The notes beneath the pieces were generated by a model. That model did not search any database, was not told the DNA's origin, and worked only from the letters and a program-made list of their open reading frames with translations. DNA of 64,000 nt from Siphonodentalium dalli (taxonomy: Eukaryota > Mollusca > Scaphopoda > Gadilida > Siphonodentaliidae): the NCBI GenBank assembly GCA_032622095.1, contig CP136067.1, forward strand, positions 97,952,707-98,016,706, given 5' to 3'. Position numbers and translations under genes: made by a program. Positions 48,150 to 59,960 of this stretch are shown piece by piece; the stretch's first letter is position 1; every line of letters starts with the position of its first letter.

Positions 48150-51100
48150 TATAAGTACTTGATGTAACATACAAAATTAAAACAGGTAACACACAGGCCA
48201 GACACCTACAGTACTGACTGTTCCAGTACTGTTATTGTTATTGTACCAGTAATGTTATTCAGTACTAGCAAAATTTAATGAAAGTAATGCATCAAATGAT
48301 TGTGTACTAATGTTAATACGAGTATAAATTTAAAACGAGCGCGCCACTTGAACAAGCAAATCGCTATTTATATAATAAATACGTATTAAATTTTGATTCA
48401 TTTTCAAGGACATGCCCCTGTGGTACTAAATATGGAAAATATAGCAGTACATGTGACCCCAATATGTGTGCATACCGATACACGCAGAGCTGTCATTACA
48501 AGTATGGTTTAATTCCAGTATACTTGTAGACAGGTTGTGTGATGTTCTTTTCATTCAGACTTAAGATGCTGTTAAAATTAGTCTTCGTGTTCACTGATTG
48601 TAGTATGGTTAAGATATGGTTGCTGTTAGATCTTAGAGATTCTGCGGTATCTGTACATTTCATATTTGCACATGATATTTGGAAATATGATAAGTCGCCT
48701 TAAGGCAAAAATGTCCACCTTGACATTTCCAAATGCTCGCACCCTGAACCAGACCAAAGAAATACTATTTTTCACCCTCCCCAGTTGAGCTTTCCAAATG
48801 GTACCTCAAACATTCCAACTGAAATGTCCAACCTGACACCCCCTAAAATGTCCAACCGATAGCCATTTCAGATCAAAATTCTGTACCTCAACAACCCTCC
48901 AACTGAATAAAAGACCGTTTTATTGTATATTGTTTATAACTGAATGGAATAATCCATTTAGTATGGAACGGGTTACTTATTGATCATCAAATTAATACAG
49001 AATGCATTATTGATAGTAAGTCACTAATATTGGAATAATTTTCAGCACATATTCGTATTCTGGCCTTTAATATTTAGAAAGTTTTTCAACCTCTGAATTC
49101 AATTAGGGATGGTGGCTCAGTCTGTAAAGCACACGTCTGCTGGCAAGTTTCATATCAAAATAACACTACCATTGCGGACAAGGATTACTATTTATAAAAT
49201 ATTTGGTATGTGTATAATTATCCCCATAATAATGTTATGTATAATAGTCGGACGACTGGATTTAATCAAAAGTGTGTGCCATGCATGATTAATAGACCAA
49301 TTGAAAATTTTAAAACTGGGTCTACATGCCCTTTAATATATCTGGGTATGGGAGAATGATTAGGTGGCGGTGCCAGTTCCAGAAGCACGTACCGGTACAC
49401 CGAATTAACAAATTAACATTGCTATATACATGTAGTATATAACAAATATAATTATCATGGGTTCAGCTGGTAAGGCTGGTTGACTTTATTGCCACAGCTT
49501 GTACACTTCAATTCAATTCAATTGCAAACACAACTTTTGGGTATCGTATTTTTTATAAAACCTTAACATTTGTTTTGCCCAAAATTAACAAACAAATAAA
49601 CCCCTGTGTGTTTTAAATTGAATTTGAGGTTATATACGTGGTGCCATTGAATTCAACCAGCCGTACATATGAGAACTACCACCACGTGTGTCTATCACAA
49701 CCATCCAGATAATAATTTTAAGCCACTACCATATTTATTTTGTGTCGCAGAATATCACATATCATATTCTCTATGATAGGCTAAGTTCACATATTTAGCT
49801 GATTATGCCTAAATCAATATTTAAAAATATCTATATGCTTAGGCATAGATCAATTGGGTTCACATATCTGAATTATTCTTGAGCGTATTCAATTACTTTA
49901 TAGGATTTATGCTTATGTGGTGGAATATATTATATTATTATTACATTCAAGCATAATAGTTTAGATACACAGTTCAGAGGCTTGTAAATATCGTCCAGCT
50001 GCCGCTGCCCTCTCCCTGCATTACCATTACCGGTGTATATGCCGGTATACATGTATACCTGCTATACATTATTGTACTATAGAAGAGAATCTATATGTAG
50101 ATGTTTATTTGTACAATAGATAAGAATAGATAACAAAGCATTGATATATGAATTAATGGTATTGTACAGGAGCAGCATGACCTACTGGCCGTCTTCCTGC
50201 TGCCCCTCAATCAATAATACAATAAGAAAATATGATGGCGTATGTAGTTTCAGGCTTGCTGGTTGGTGTTAATGTTAAATAATTATACTATATTGATAAT
50301 TTTAATTGAAAATGGTATAAATTGTGAACTTAAGAGTAGATATCTTATATACTATTGCGTTTGATGGACAAGTTAGAAATACTAAATCGGAATAACATTG
50401 TGAGGTCGCGACGGCCCTATATAATGTAGTTTTTTTAATTAAACAGAGTGGACGGCGGAAACCAGGCAATAAGTTAGATTTTTATGACAGCATAATGCCG
50501 TACATAATTTGCCTTATCATATATAACATTTCAATTTAAAAGTTCACGGACGACGCCGTGTATGTCACAGGGCTGTCTGGAAGCGCGGATGTTCAGGTGA
50601 TAACTCTAAGTTGTAAGTTGCTTGAGGCATGTGATATGACGATTATATATCGCAAATGTAGCATGATTTGATGTTACATGTAGCCGAATATTTACCTATT
50701 AGTTCAGTAGATAACAATTTTTTGAATACATAATTAAACTTACATTTTTTTATTTTGGAGTTAATCGAATTCCACACATTGGGAAAAGTATGTGTTGGTA
50801 GATTCTAAAATATCTATATTACCATGACATATAGAAGTCGCTTAAATAATATATATCAATGCCGTAATAAGGCAGTACCGGGGGAATACTATATCCATCC
50901 AATATACAAGTTATTTGTGGCTATTATGTAATCAGTTATGTACATATATATTCACATATGTCATTGCCAATACAAAATCAAATCAAAAGGGGTGGCAGGC
51001 AGTGGAGTGTGCTACATGCCCACTGTGAATAGAACTAAATGTATATCACTAAAACATTTGATCTGGCCTCTCGTAACTGGATATTATAGCAATCTGGAAT

Positions 51101-51600
51101 GGAAAAACAATTTTACCATGCATTGAATGTTGATTCAGTGCTAACCTATCAGTATCACCATCACTCTGACTCAGTCAGTCAGCCAGCGACAGGTCTGTAT
51201 TCTGTATATTTAGCCACCCAGGTTCAGTGTGACGGACAATTAATTTGTCAACATTTGTATTTATGTTGTCTATTCATCTCAAATTCGTCAGCGGCGATGC
51301 AACATTCGGTGTCGGAACTAAACGTAAGCACTATCAACAACTATACAGAAATTATGCAGCCTCACCCATAGATTTAACCAATCTGACGTCAAAAAACTAC
51401 CGGAAACACTATAGACTAGCGAATTGATACGAGGTAGACAACACAATTGAAACAACTGAAAGTAATCGACCACTCCTGTTCAAAAATGTATATTTTCGAC
51501 AGAAATCCCGCAAATACCAGATGTTGACAATATCTGAGATAGGAACATACAGTCGTCAAATCTAGCGCTTCTCTAAACTGGAAGTTCCACGTCATGTGTT
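48150..51600. other. gene-free stretch, copy-2-specific intron sequence
   Basis: No supportable gene in about 3.4 kb. 48,700-48,900 has recurring 'aaatgtccaa(c)ctgac' words. 49,105-49,150 has a tRNA-like ggtggctcagtctgtaaagc segment without a B box. ATTCAATTCAATTC occurs near 49,508. Confidence 0.4.
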
Positions 51601-51624
51601 ATCTCCCTGTAATGTGCAATCGCG

Positions 51625-51690
51625 AATACGAGGCTCCCTATGAGTGACTCGCATATATAAGGGAATGCGTTGTCATTGGCCCCTAAATTG
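51625..51690. mobile_element. MITE fragment, copy 3
   Basis: aggctccctatgagtgactcgcatatataagggaatgcgttg matches one arm of the palindromic MITE at 10.7-11.0 kb. Only one arm is present. Confidence 0.55.
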
Positions 51691-51900
51691 TAAATTTGCC
51701 ACCAAGAAGTGGCAACATTGGCCCCTAAAGTGGTCAAATTGCCACCAAGACGAGAACACTGACCCCCAAAAATGGTAATTATCTACTTCTTTTTACGGGG
51801 TAAGTTAATTGCCCCCGTCAGGAGGGGCAGCCTGTCCATAATGGGAAAAGAGCAATAGCAACCCCAGGAGGAGGCAAAATTGCCCCCAAAGGGGAAGATC
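51680..51900. repeat. degenerate short repeats, 'ttggcccctaaa...gccaccaaga' words
   Basis: Several diverged copies of attggcccctaaa(t/g)tgg.aaattgccaccaaga, becoming a purine-rich ccccaggagg/ccccaaagggg stretch. Function unknown. Confidence 0.45.
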
Positions 51901-52184
51901 TGCCAACCTGTTATTTAGTTTGGATAATTTACAAATAGCCTACGTAGCGCATCTTTGTTCACGAACACCTCATTGCATTAACATTTCTCTTCGTCGGTTA
52001 ATCTGTACACTAGGAGCTTTCTCTTTCCAACGATATATAATGTGGCAAATGATATATAAAACTACGTTAAGGTTTTAGAGCAACATATGGACCTTTAAAC
52101 CAGATACGAACAGTCAGTTGGTTGTTACAAACGATAATTCACGCTCACTAGCCAAATTAATCACATATCCCAGCTGCAACTCAC

Positions 52185-52206
52185 CTTTGTATCCAGTCGT
52201 TGAAAC
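52185..52206 (-). pseudogene. 22-nt micro-exon, paralogous copy
   Basis: Identical in all 22 positions to 11,378-11,399, with acceptor TTTAATTTGCAG and donor GTGAGT. It would still join in frame to the pseudo-exon at 45,968, but no upstream partner exon was recognised. Confidence 0.65.
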
Positions 52207-52379
52207 CTGCAAATTAAATAAAATAGATGTGAAACACTCGGCCGTTGTGTTAATATAGCGAATAATCTTGATCAAAGTAGGTATTTTAATTAATTTTGTG
52301 TCACAATTTCCAGCACGTTACGTCATTCTATGATATAAATAAAATATAGTGACACTCGTTTGTAAAATCATTCTCGTTT

Positions 52380-52750
52380 GTTTATCGGCGATTTGTTCGG
52401 GACCAATGGCGGACTGTTTGTTTACATTATTACGCAGTTTAGAGGCCGTGTTTTACGAATTGTTACATCCTTTGTTGATGGATTTTCGACAATAATAGTT
52501 TAATTATACGTTCTTTAAATGTGTGTGGTGGTGGAGTCGTAATATTCGTCATCTCCGGTTTAAAACCTTTGAGTTTAAACTTGGTTTTAAGCCTATATTT
52601 ACGGTTTCGTGAGCACACAAACGAACTATACCCAGTTACTTGGCGAACCGCAAACAGGTCGGTGGAATGGCTTTGGCACGCCCTGAAATTACGCGAACAA
52701 GTGCACGCTCATAACAACTCTCGTGTGCGAATGAATCAATTGTGACACGA
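52380..52750 (+). promoter_or_regulatory. possible promoter / 5' exon region
   Basis: A CpG-containing island in AT-rich DNA with CCAATGGCGGACTG (CCAAT followed by an ATGGCGGA start context), a 29-codon ORF from about 52,404, and a second open frame (52,521-52,745) reading YLRFREHTNELYPVTWRTAN. Neither is recognised, and no downstream exon was identified in the window. Confidence 0.25.
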
Positions 52751-54680
52751 TACCACCAAGTCGTCACTTTCAATGTATAAACACGCTGTCAATCGAGATT
52801 AGATATTACTCCGTTCATTATGGTATTTGCATAACAATTGTAGACCGCATGCGGTCCGGACAATACGGATTCGTAGCCTTAGGTCTAGCTTCCCTAAACT
52901 GGGTTTAACTGGACCGTGGAAGTATCCGATTTAGTTACCTGTCTAAGATTGTACGATGCAAAACATAATTCAAACACATGGGTTATGTGGTTAGTAATCA
53001 GAGGGTTTGGGTAGGTTTGGTATATTTTTTGGTATGCCTCAAGATGTTAATCTTTATTGATTTGGCTCCCTTAATAATATTACAGCAATATTAGTCAGCG
53101 TTCGTTTATTACCGCTATCAAATAACTCGGTTAGCTTGAATGCATGTGTTGGGTCAATCGCAATTTTCAAACCACAGTGTTAACACCATAACACTTTACC
53201 TGAGTGAGCTATTCTCGATGTTTGATGTCCATAGGACGCGATGTTCGCATTAGGCAAGATGCTATATAAACAAAATGATTTAGTTTAATGTTACCACAGT
53301 TGTGCCATTGCAGAGGGGGCACCACAATTGATAAAAAAAAGACAGTTGTTACCGTGTTTTAATATATAATGATATATATAATGATCCCCACGTGTGAGGA
53401 ATCTATAATCGCGTGGTTGCAAATTGTGACGTTCTAACAAGGGATTGGAGCGAAGAGGGTCACCAAAATTAATAAAAAATAGTATTGTTGTCCATTTTCA
53501 TCGCATAGTATAAAACGAGCGCGCTACTTTAAAAAATGAATCGATAAACAATACATACTGAACAAGGGAATTTACTTTTCAGATACATCCTCACTTCTAA
53601 CGGCCATCATTCACACACGTCTGAACCGATTCTTAAAATTCCAACGTCCATCGATCGAGTAAAAGCTATATTTTCAAATTATAATGCACAATTCTAGGAT
53701 GAACTGTTCCAAAACTTCGAAAATAGACGCTGAATACAAAAATGACAGAGAGCACCGGCTAATGGGTACCTCGATAGCACAGGAGAAAATATATCGTCCA
53801 TTTCAAAGTCAATAATCTATATCTATATTTGCGAATGTCTGTCTGTCTGTGTTCTATAGAAATTCACATGGGACCATCTAGATGGCACCAAAGAGGAACA
53901 GGGGTAACTTTTTACGAGAAAGATAATGGTGAGGGTTATAATTTTCTAAAGGGACCTCTTTATTGTCAGGGGCAGAAAAGGGGAGGGGCATAATTTGTTT
54001 TTGTCGCCGGTGGCAACCGAACTTTTATATAATCTTATACATGCCATGATAAATCTAAATGGTGTGGTTTAAATATGCAAAAACTGGCGGAAGGGGAGAT
54101 GACCACCAATATTGATAAACATAATTTTGCGCCGATTTCCACCAAATTGATACACATTCTTCTCCATGATATAAGGAACCTAATTGTGTGATTTAAAGAC
54201 GCCAAATTGGTGATAGTCCAGGTGATCGACCCCAAGAAATAACAAATATTGCTCATTTTGACGGATAAGTGCTATCCGGTCTAATTTTGTAGTAAAATAT
54301 ATGTAGATTACGAAAATCCATGATAGCAGTGTTGAATTTGTAGCTTAATTGGCGAAAAACGTGTTTTTATTGACCTACCCGACGACCGAAAATAGAAGAA
54401 TTTACCGGCGACGTCATAGTGTTTACAGTCTTATAAAGGGAGATAATAGCTAAATCCGAAATAATGTGGCCCGTGTTGATTCAGTTACTGATAAATCACG
54501 CACAATTATGCAATAAATATTTCCTAGCACAATTAACAAGGTGTGTTGACGGTTCAAAACAAAATCTTAGAAAGTATATCGAGTAACATTATACAATATA
54601 TGCATGTGTCGATATTTTAAGCAACCACTGATTGTCCCCAGTTGGACTGGTTTCAACATACGTATATTGAGCAACCAGAC
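52750..54680. other. gene-free stretch with a retroelement-like fragment
   Basis: 53,815-54,300 begins with tgcgaatgtctgtctgtctgtgt, the complement of a cagacagacag tail, suggesting the 3' end of a minus-strand SINE/LINE fragment. No RT coding sequence. The rest shows nothing supportable. Confidence 0.35.
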
Positions 54681-54689
54681 AGTTGATGC

Positions 54690-57115
54690 TAATTAATTTG
54701 GGTATCTTGATCGTATCGATGCACCAGCAACTGAGATTCTGACCCGGGCATTAATTGTTGAAGACAAGTTGAAACTCGGAAGCATTGTTTGTGTATTTGA
54801 TCAAGCCATCTACGCCAAGGCAAAGGAACTGAAGTGGAAATTCTCTGAGCGTTTTTCTGGCATTGTCATCATGATTGGGGAACTTTTCACATGCTTACAA
54901 TGTTCCTCGGTATCATTGGGAAAAGATTTTGCGATGCCGGTTTGCGTGATGTTTTGGTTCAGGATGGTGTTCTAGCAGAAGGATCAGTAGATCGTGCTTT
55001 AAGTGGCAAAATATACAATCGAGCCATTCGAGCTCAAAACCGATGCTAGAAGCGTTACATCGAAACCTCATTTCCAAGGCTCATGAGAAAATTAGTAAAC
55101 ATCAAGAAGGAGTGGTGCTGTTCGATAAGGCAAAAGTTGACCTGTGCCATTTGTCAGAAAACTTGAATGAGGAGACATTTACCAAAGTAAAGGGAAACTC
55201 TGTCATTAAAGAAGTATTTGCTGGACAAATATAGACATGAAGACATTTCTGGAGACCTAGTTCACTTCTGGAAGAGTTACATGGAAATGGTAGAGCTTCT
55301 CCGAAACACGATTGTTTCTGTGCGCAAAGGATTATGACATTTATATCTTGATTGTGTGTGGAAAATAATACCATGGACATACGCATATGGCAATTTTAAT
55401 TATTCCCGATATTTGACGTCTTACCTTGGGGAGATAACCAATTTGCGTTCAACTCATGCTGGTATATACCACGAATTTATCAAAGGTAATTTTACTATTC
55501 AATTAAATTATAAGAGTTTTGGACGAAATGAACCAGACAAAATGATCGAGAATACAATCAACCGTGATACTAAAACAGGGTGCAACAGGGTTCAGCACGC
55601 ATCACAATGTTTTACAACGATGGGTACTGAAAGCAACTCATAGGGCCTCACTTAGACGATGTCTACATGATTCTATTAATTATGACTGTCCTGAAAATAT
55701 TCATCATGATCTATCTCAATCACGTATAAAGAAAGACGATTGTGATGTCTCTCAGATTATGGATGTCTTAAACTGAACTTTCATTGACCCGTTTACTGAG
55801 ATGGATTAGTGAGTATGTCCACCGGAATGTGTGCAACTAAGCAGCTAACCGATTATCTCATTGGGGCAGAAGCGTAAGGACAAAATGCAATGAATCACTT
55901 TGTAAGTGAACGACTTAGCGATGTTTCAGAGGATCATGATCAGGTTAACTTCTTTGAACCCATCAAAAATCTTAAACTGGGAACGTTTACTACATTGAAA
56001 AAATCAAAGGAAATGTTGTATCTATGAAATCAGATAGGAATCTTTTCGGCAGAATTTCTCTAATCAGCCAGAGTCGCAATTTGGATCTTCGGAATGTTAC
56101 AGTACCCACTTGGACCATATCCATGGGCTTTGGCTGGTCCTTATGGTGAATTAAAGAAAACAAATAAGGCGTCACTTTTACATTGTCTGGAGAAAGATAC
56201 CACTCCTGTTGACAAGTTCCCATCTGACGTCGCCACCATAGTTGATGGAATGGCTGTTATTCAGAAGTTTCAAGCTTCGGGATTGACCTTTGGTGAACTT
56301 TCGTTAAGACTGTTTGATCTTGTGTTGAAAATTGGTACACGTTCCCAACGCATTGATGTTGTTTTCGATATACTCTGACACGGAAATAAAACAATGGAAG
56401 GCATTTCTATCATCAAATACAAATAAGTCGGAACTTATCAGATACATTGCTAAGCAGTGGATGTTACCATCACTCCGAACCAAATTATGTGGGAAAGTTC
56501 TGTTTGTAGGTTTTGATCAGTGTTGTTACATCTACATCTTCTGATTGCATTGCAGAGTTGGCGTCAACACACGAAGAAGCGGACACAAGGCTGCTATTGC
56601 ATCCATTCTGGATTCGTGATTGTGACACCCGATACGGATGTTGTATGTTTATGTATTGGTTTGTCCCAATATATACCTGGGAATCTTTTCATCAAAACCG
56701 GTGCAAAAAATAAGGCTAGACTAATATGTATTGACACCATAAAGCAGAAATTAATTGAAAATGGTGTGAATGATATAGACATTTTCTGCTCAGCACTGAT
56801 AGGTTTACACGCATTCACGGGATGTGATACTGTTAGTTGCTTTGCGTCAAATGGGAAGGTAAAAGCAGTCAAGTTACTGATGACAAGGAGCTCTTGTGTT
56901 AGTCTCTTTAGTGAACTGTGCTCTGATTATACACTGTCAGTAGATTTGCTGAACTCCCTTGAAGAATTTGTATGCCAGCTGTACGGTCACAAGGAAACAT
57001 GTGTGAATGCTGTTAGATACAAAATGTATTGTATCAAAGGGGGTGCTATCGATGGAGAGGCACTGCCATCTTGTCAGAACAGCTTAATGCAACATACATT
57101 AAACGCTAATTACCA
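54690..57115 (+). pseudogene. decayed gene of the HEEADTR/FTGCDT family, 5' part
   Basis: Reading across frames recovers in order: FDQAIYAKAKELKWK, IIGKRFCDAGLRD, IPWTYAYGNFNYSRYL, FGRNEPDKMIENTINRDT, SQSRIKKDDCDV, DRNLFGR, YPLGPYPWALAGPYG, RIDVVFDI, STHEEADTRLLLHP, VIVTPDTDVVCLC and LHAFTGCDTVSCFASNGK. This is the layout of a large uncharacterised protein family common in aquatic animals, from my memory of such proteins. The acidic motifs (EEAD, DTDV, GCD) suggest a PIN/FEN-like nuclease-type fold, which is inference. At least seven frame changes, plus stops (for example after NRC near 55,045), make it non-functional. The frame ends ...NANY at the foldback insertion. Confidence 0.75.
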
Positions 57116-59260
57116 TAGTCCAGGAGATATTGGTCGACCTCTGCACCCCCCCCCCCCCCAGGACTCAACTTCACCCCACTAATTTTCTTCCTTAAGGTAT
57201 CCTCTAATTTTTTTTCACTTGTTAACAAGAAAAAAAGTGGCCGCAGAGACTCCAGACAAGATGGCATCCATCATGGCGGCCATTGTTTTTAAATGCACCA
57301 TGTCTCTTTGATCGCCGTTATAGTAAAGATGATATCACATGCGGTCTTGTTTTCTGCTCGATTCGTTATGCTAATATACAACTCTTACAAATTAGCCAAA
57401 AATCCAACACCAGAATCCAATATGGCGGCCAAGATGGCCGCCGAAATGTGAAAATATGCTATTTTTCTGACATGTTACCACCTTTCGTTTGTCTCTGTGG
57501 GAAAATGTTGGCATCTTTGCGTCATGTTATACATTTATCATATAGAGGAGTCATTTTCGACCACATGGGGACCATAATGTACATTCATTGCGGGATATTT
57601 TTGTCCGATATCACGTTTTCCCAAATGCCGGTATAATAGGTCAAAGCCGAATCTACGTTAATAACGCGATGTAATGTTTCGAATCAATGAATGTTATTGC
57701 TATTATAACAACACCCATGCATATATATGTGCAGGAGATACTTGAGCTATGATTCCTCTTATACCCGAGTTGAGGAATATTTACCCAAATCCAAGATGGC
57801 GGCCAAAATGGCCACCAGAAATAAAAAATCGCCGATTTTAACATCAGTGAGCATTATTGTCATGAAAACTCCACACCTGCTTACTATTGTGAGTTGGGAA
57901 CACCTAGGCGAAGAACTTTCCTTGTACCATATCCAAATAAAAGTATCCCAAATTCAAAATGGCGCCCACAATGGCGGACAGATTTTGAAAAATTACCGAA
58001 ATTTCCTCATATTCACATCATTAGGCATTATTTTCGAGACAACTCCATCCATGCGTATAGTTGAGTTGGAAATACTGAGGTGAAGTAATTACCTTACATC
58101 TCAAGCAAGAAATGGTTTTCCAAATCGAAGATGGCGGCCAAAATGGCGACCGAAATTTTAAAATACGCCTACATTCCTTTACTTTCTTAGGATGGGCGTT
58201 ATTGTTTCGCGATTTCTACCCACCATTACATGTTGATATGTATGAATTATTCATTAGGGTTTGGCAAGTGATACTCACAGTCAATATGGCGGCCAAACTG
58301 ATGGCCAGAAATTGAAAAGAAGCCGATATTATCACATACTAATTTCAACTTTTTGTCATAATATCGATTTGTATAGACGAAACGGTACATAATATAAGCC
58401 ATATATTAGTTCCAATGTAAGTCGTAGCCTTTTGGAATGATGAAAACCCACAATCGCGATGTGGCATTTCAAAATCCATTCTCCACTAAGGGCTCATACT
58501 GGCCGTAACCGTATATAGGTGCGCCGAATAGTCATATTATGACTTCCAAGAATCAAAACAACAGTGCCTATTCTGAATTGTCACATTCAGCATTATCTAG
58601 ACCCGTTTCCGTCTCTTCGTCAGATTAATATATCTCACTCACAACAACAGTTTACTACACTTCGTTGTAGAAGGGTGCCACTAATCGGAATGTTTCAAAC
58701 AATACATATGCCGGTGTCCAGCTCACGTGTTTGTGTCAAAGCTTGGAATTCTTAGCGAGCTTCATTCGTGGTATAGCTTATGGTATAATTCAGATGCTAC
58801 TATAGGCGTCATCTTGTGCGATACACTAGAAAGGTATTCGGTCTATGCGTATACTAGCTTTCAGAAGGACCTATCTATCTGCGTATTGTCAGCTTTGGTG
58901 GCCCAATGGGGATAACAACGTGTACACCTGGTGATCTTCCCAAACAGCCACTTCCCAATATATGGTTCATCAATTCGCATACTCATCTAATGCACTGACG
59001 TACCCGGACAACTTCTGAATATGGCTTCGAATGTTGAAAGCCCGACATTTGACGGATGCATTTCTGCTAAGGCGTAGAAGACCATAATGCATAATATAGC
59101 CAAACTCCTTGAACATGATCACAAGAACAAGCTTGTTGGCGTCCTGCAATCGTCTCACCGAACAGATCCAAGCAGATGCTAACAATACACACGGTGCTAG
59201 TTTGTGGGTATGTGTCATGATAGTGGAAATGAAATTGGACCATGACTGCACCGCCCCTTA
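57116..59260. repeat. left arm of the foldback element
   Basis: Contains six AT-GGCGGCC-type boxes (near 57,273, 57,422, 57,797, 57,959, 58,131 and 58,285), several as aagatggcggccaaaatggcc, inside sub-repeats of about 150-175 bp that also share ttgtcatgaaaactcc/ttcgagacaactcc and gttgggaaca words. The inner part (58,900-59,260) pairs with 59,960-60,300 at lower similarity. Confidence 0.75.
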
Positions 59261-59960
59261 TTTTGTTATGTTTTAGATTCAGACAGGATCTCATGTGTGG
59301 CTTTGCTTTCCTTGTATGCTAAGATTGTATGTTTCCATCCGTTTGGAAGCTGTTCTTAAACAGCTGGACCAGGCGTGTGCCATTGGCTACTGCTGTATAA
59401 GCCCCACCAAGACTGGAGTATAGTCTTAAAGGCGATACCTTTGATAGTTTGATATGTCATACTCACGCTGCGTGGTATGGTTCAAGAAAGTACAAATGCT
59501 CTTGCATTCAGTTCAACAAACGTTGGTACACCAATTGATTTATTGGTAACATCACCATTGCGAACATTTTCCTGCATGAGACATTAACTGTTATATTCTA
59601 AAGTAATATATATAAAGCTATATGACCATAAAGGTCCCGTTTCCCAACGTCCACAGCCATTGCCATCGAGACTGTAAATTGTTCTTTAAATACATAGTGA
59701 AATAAATGCACCACAGTTCCTGACATTTTCGTGAATAATACCGCCAACATACTAACACTAACCCTGAGAGAGGATAACAAAAACGCATACATTCATGCTA
59801 TAAAGACATTATTCTTCAGTCCATCCGACTGTTTTGAGGGAGGCTAGCATAGTATTATCCAGACAAAAATGTACGTAGTTGAATCAGAAAGGCTTCGAAA
59901 CGGATGTGGAAATACAATCTTACCACACCAAATAAAACCGACACGCATGACATTCTATAT
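59260..59960. other. spacer of the foldback element
   Basis: Unpaired central sequence. No ORF of interest; it could be a relic of a captured or lost internal gene. Confidence 0.45.

Larger units (their letters stand above)
44860..52250. repeat. segmental duplication, copy 2 (decayed gene copy)
   Basis: Collinear, same-orientation paralogue of 7,085-11,450, enlarged mainly by about 3.4 kb of extra sequence between 48,150 and 51,600 and a roughly 170-bp insertion near 46,265-46,440. It includes a fibrinogen-like pseudo-exon and the 22-nt micro-exon. No PAN exon was found distal to 52,250. Confidence 0.8.

Noticed and set aside
49100-49150. tRNA-like segment ggtggctcagtctgtaaagc
   Set aside because: An A-box-like word only; no B box (GGTTCGAATCC-type), no acceptor stem pairing. 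At most an old tRNA-derived SINE head.
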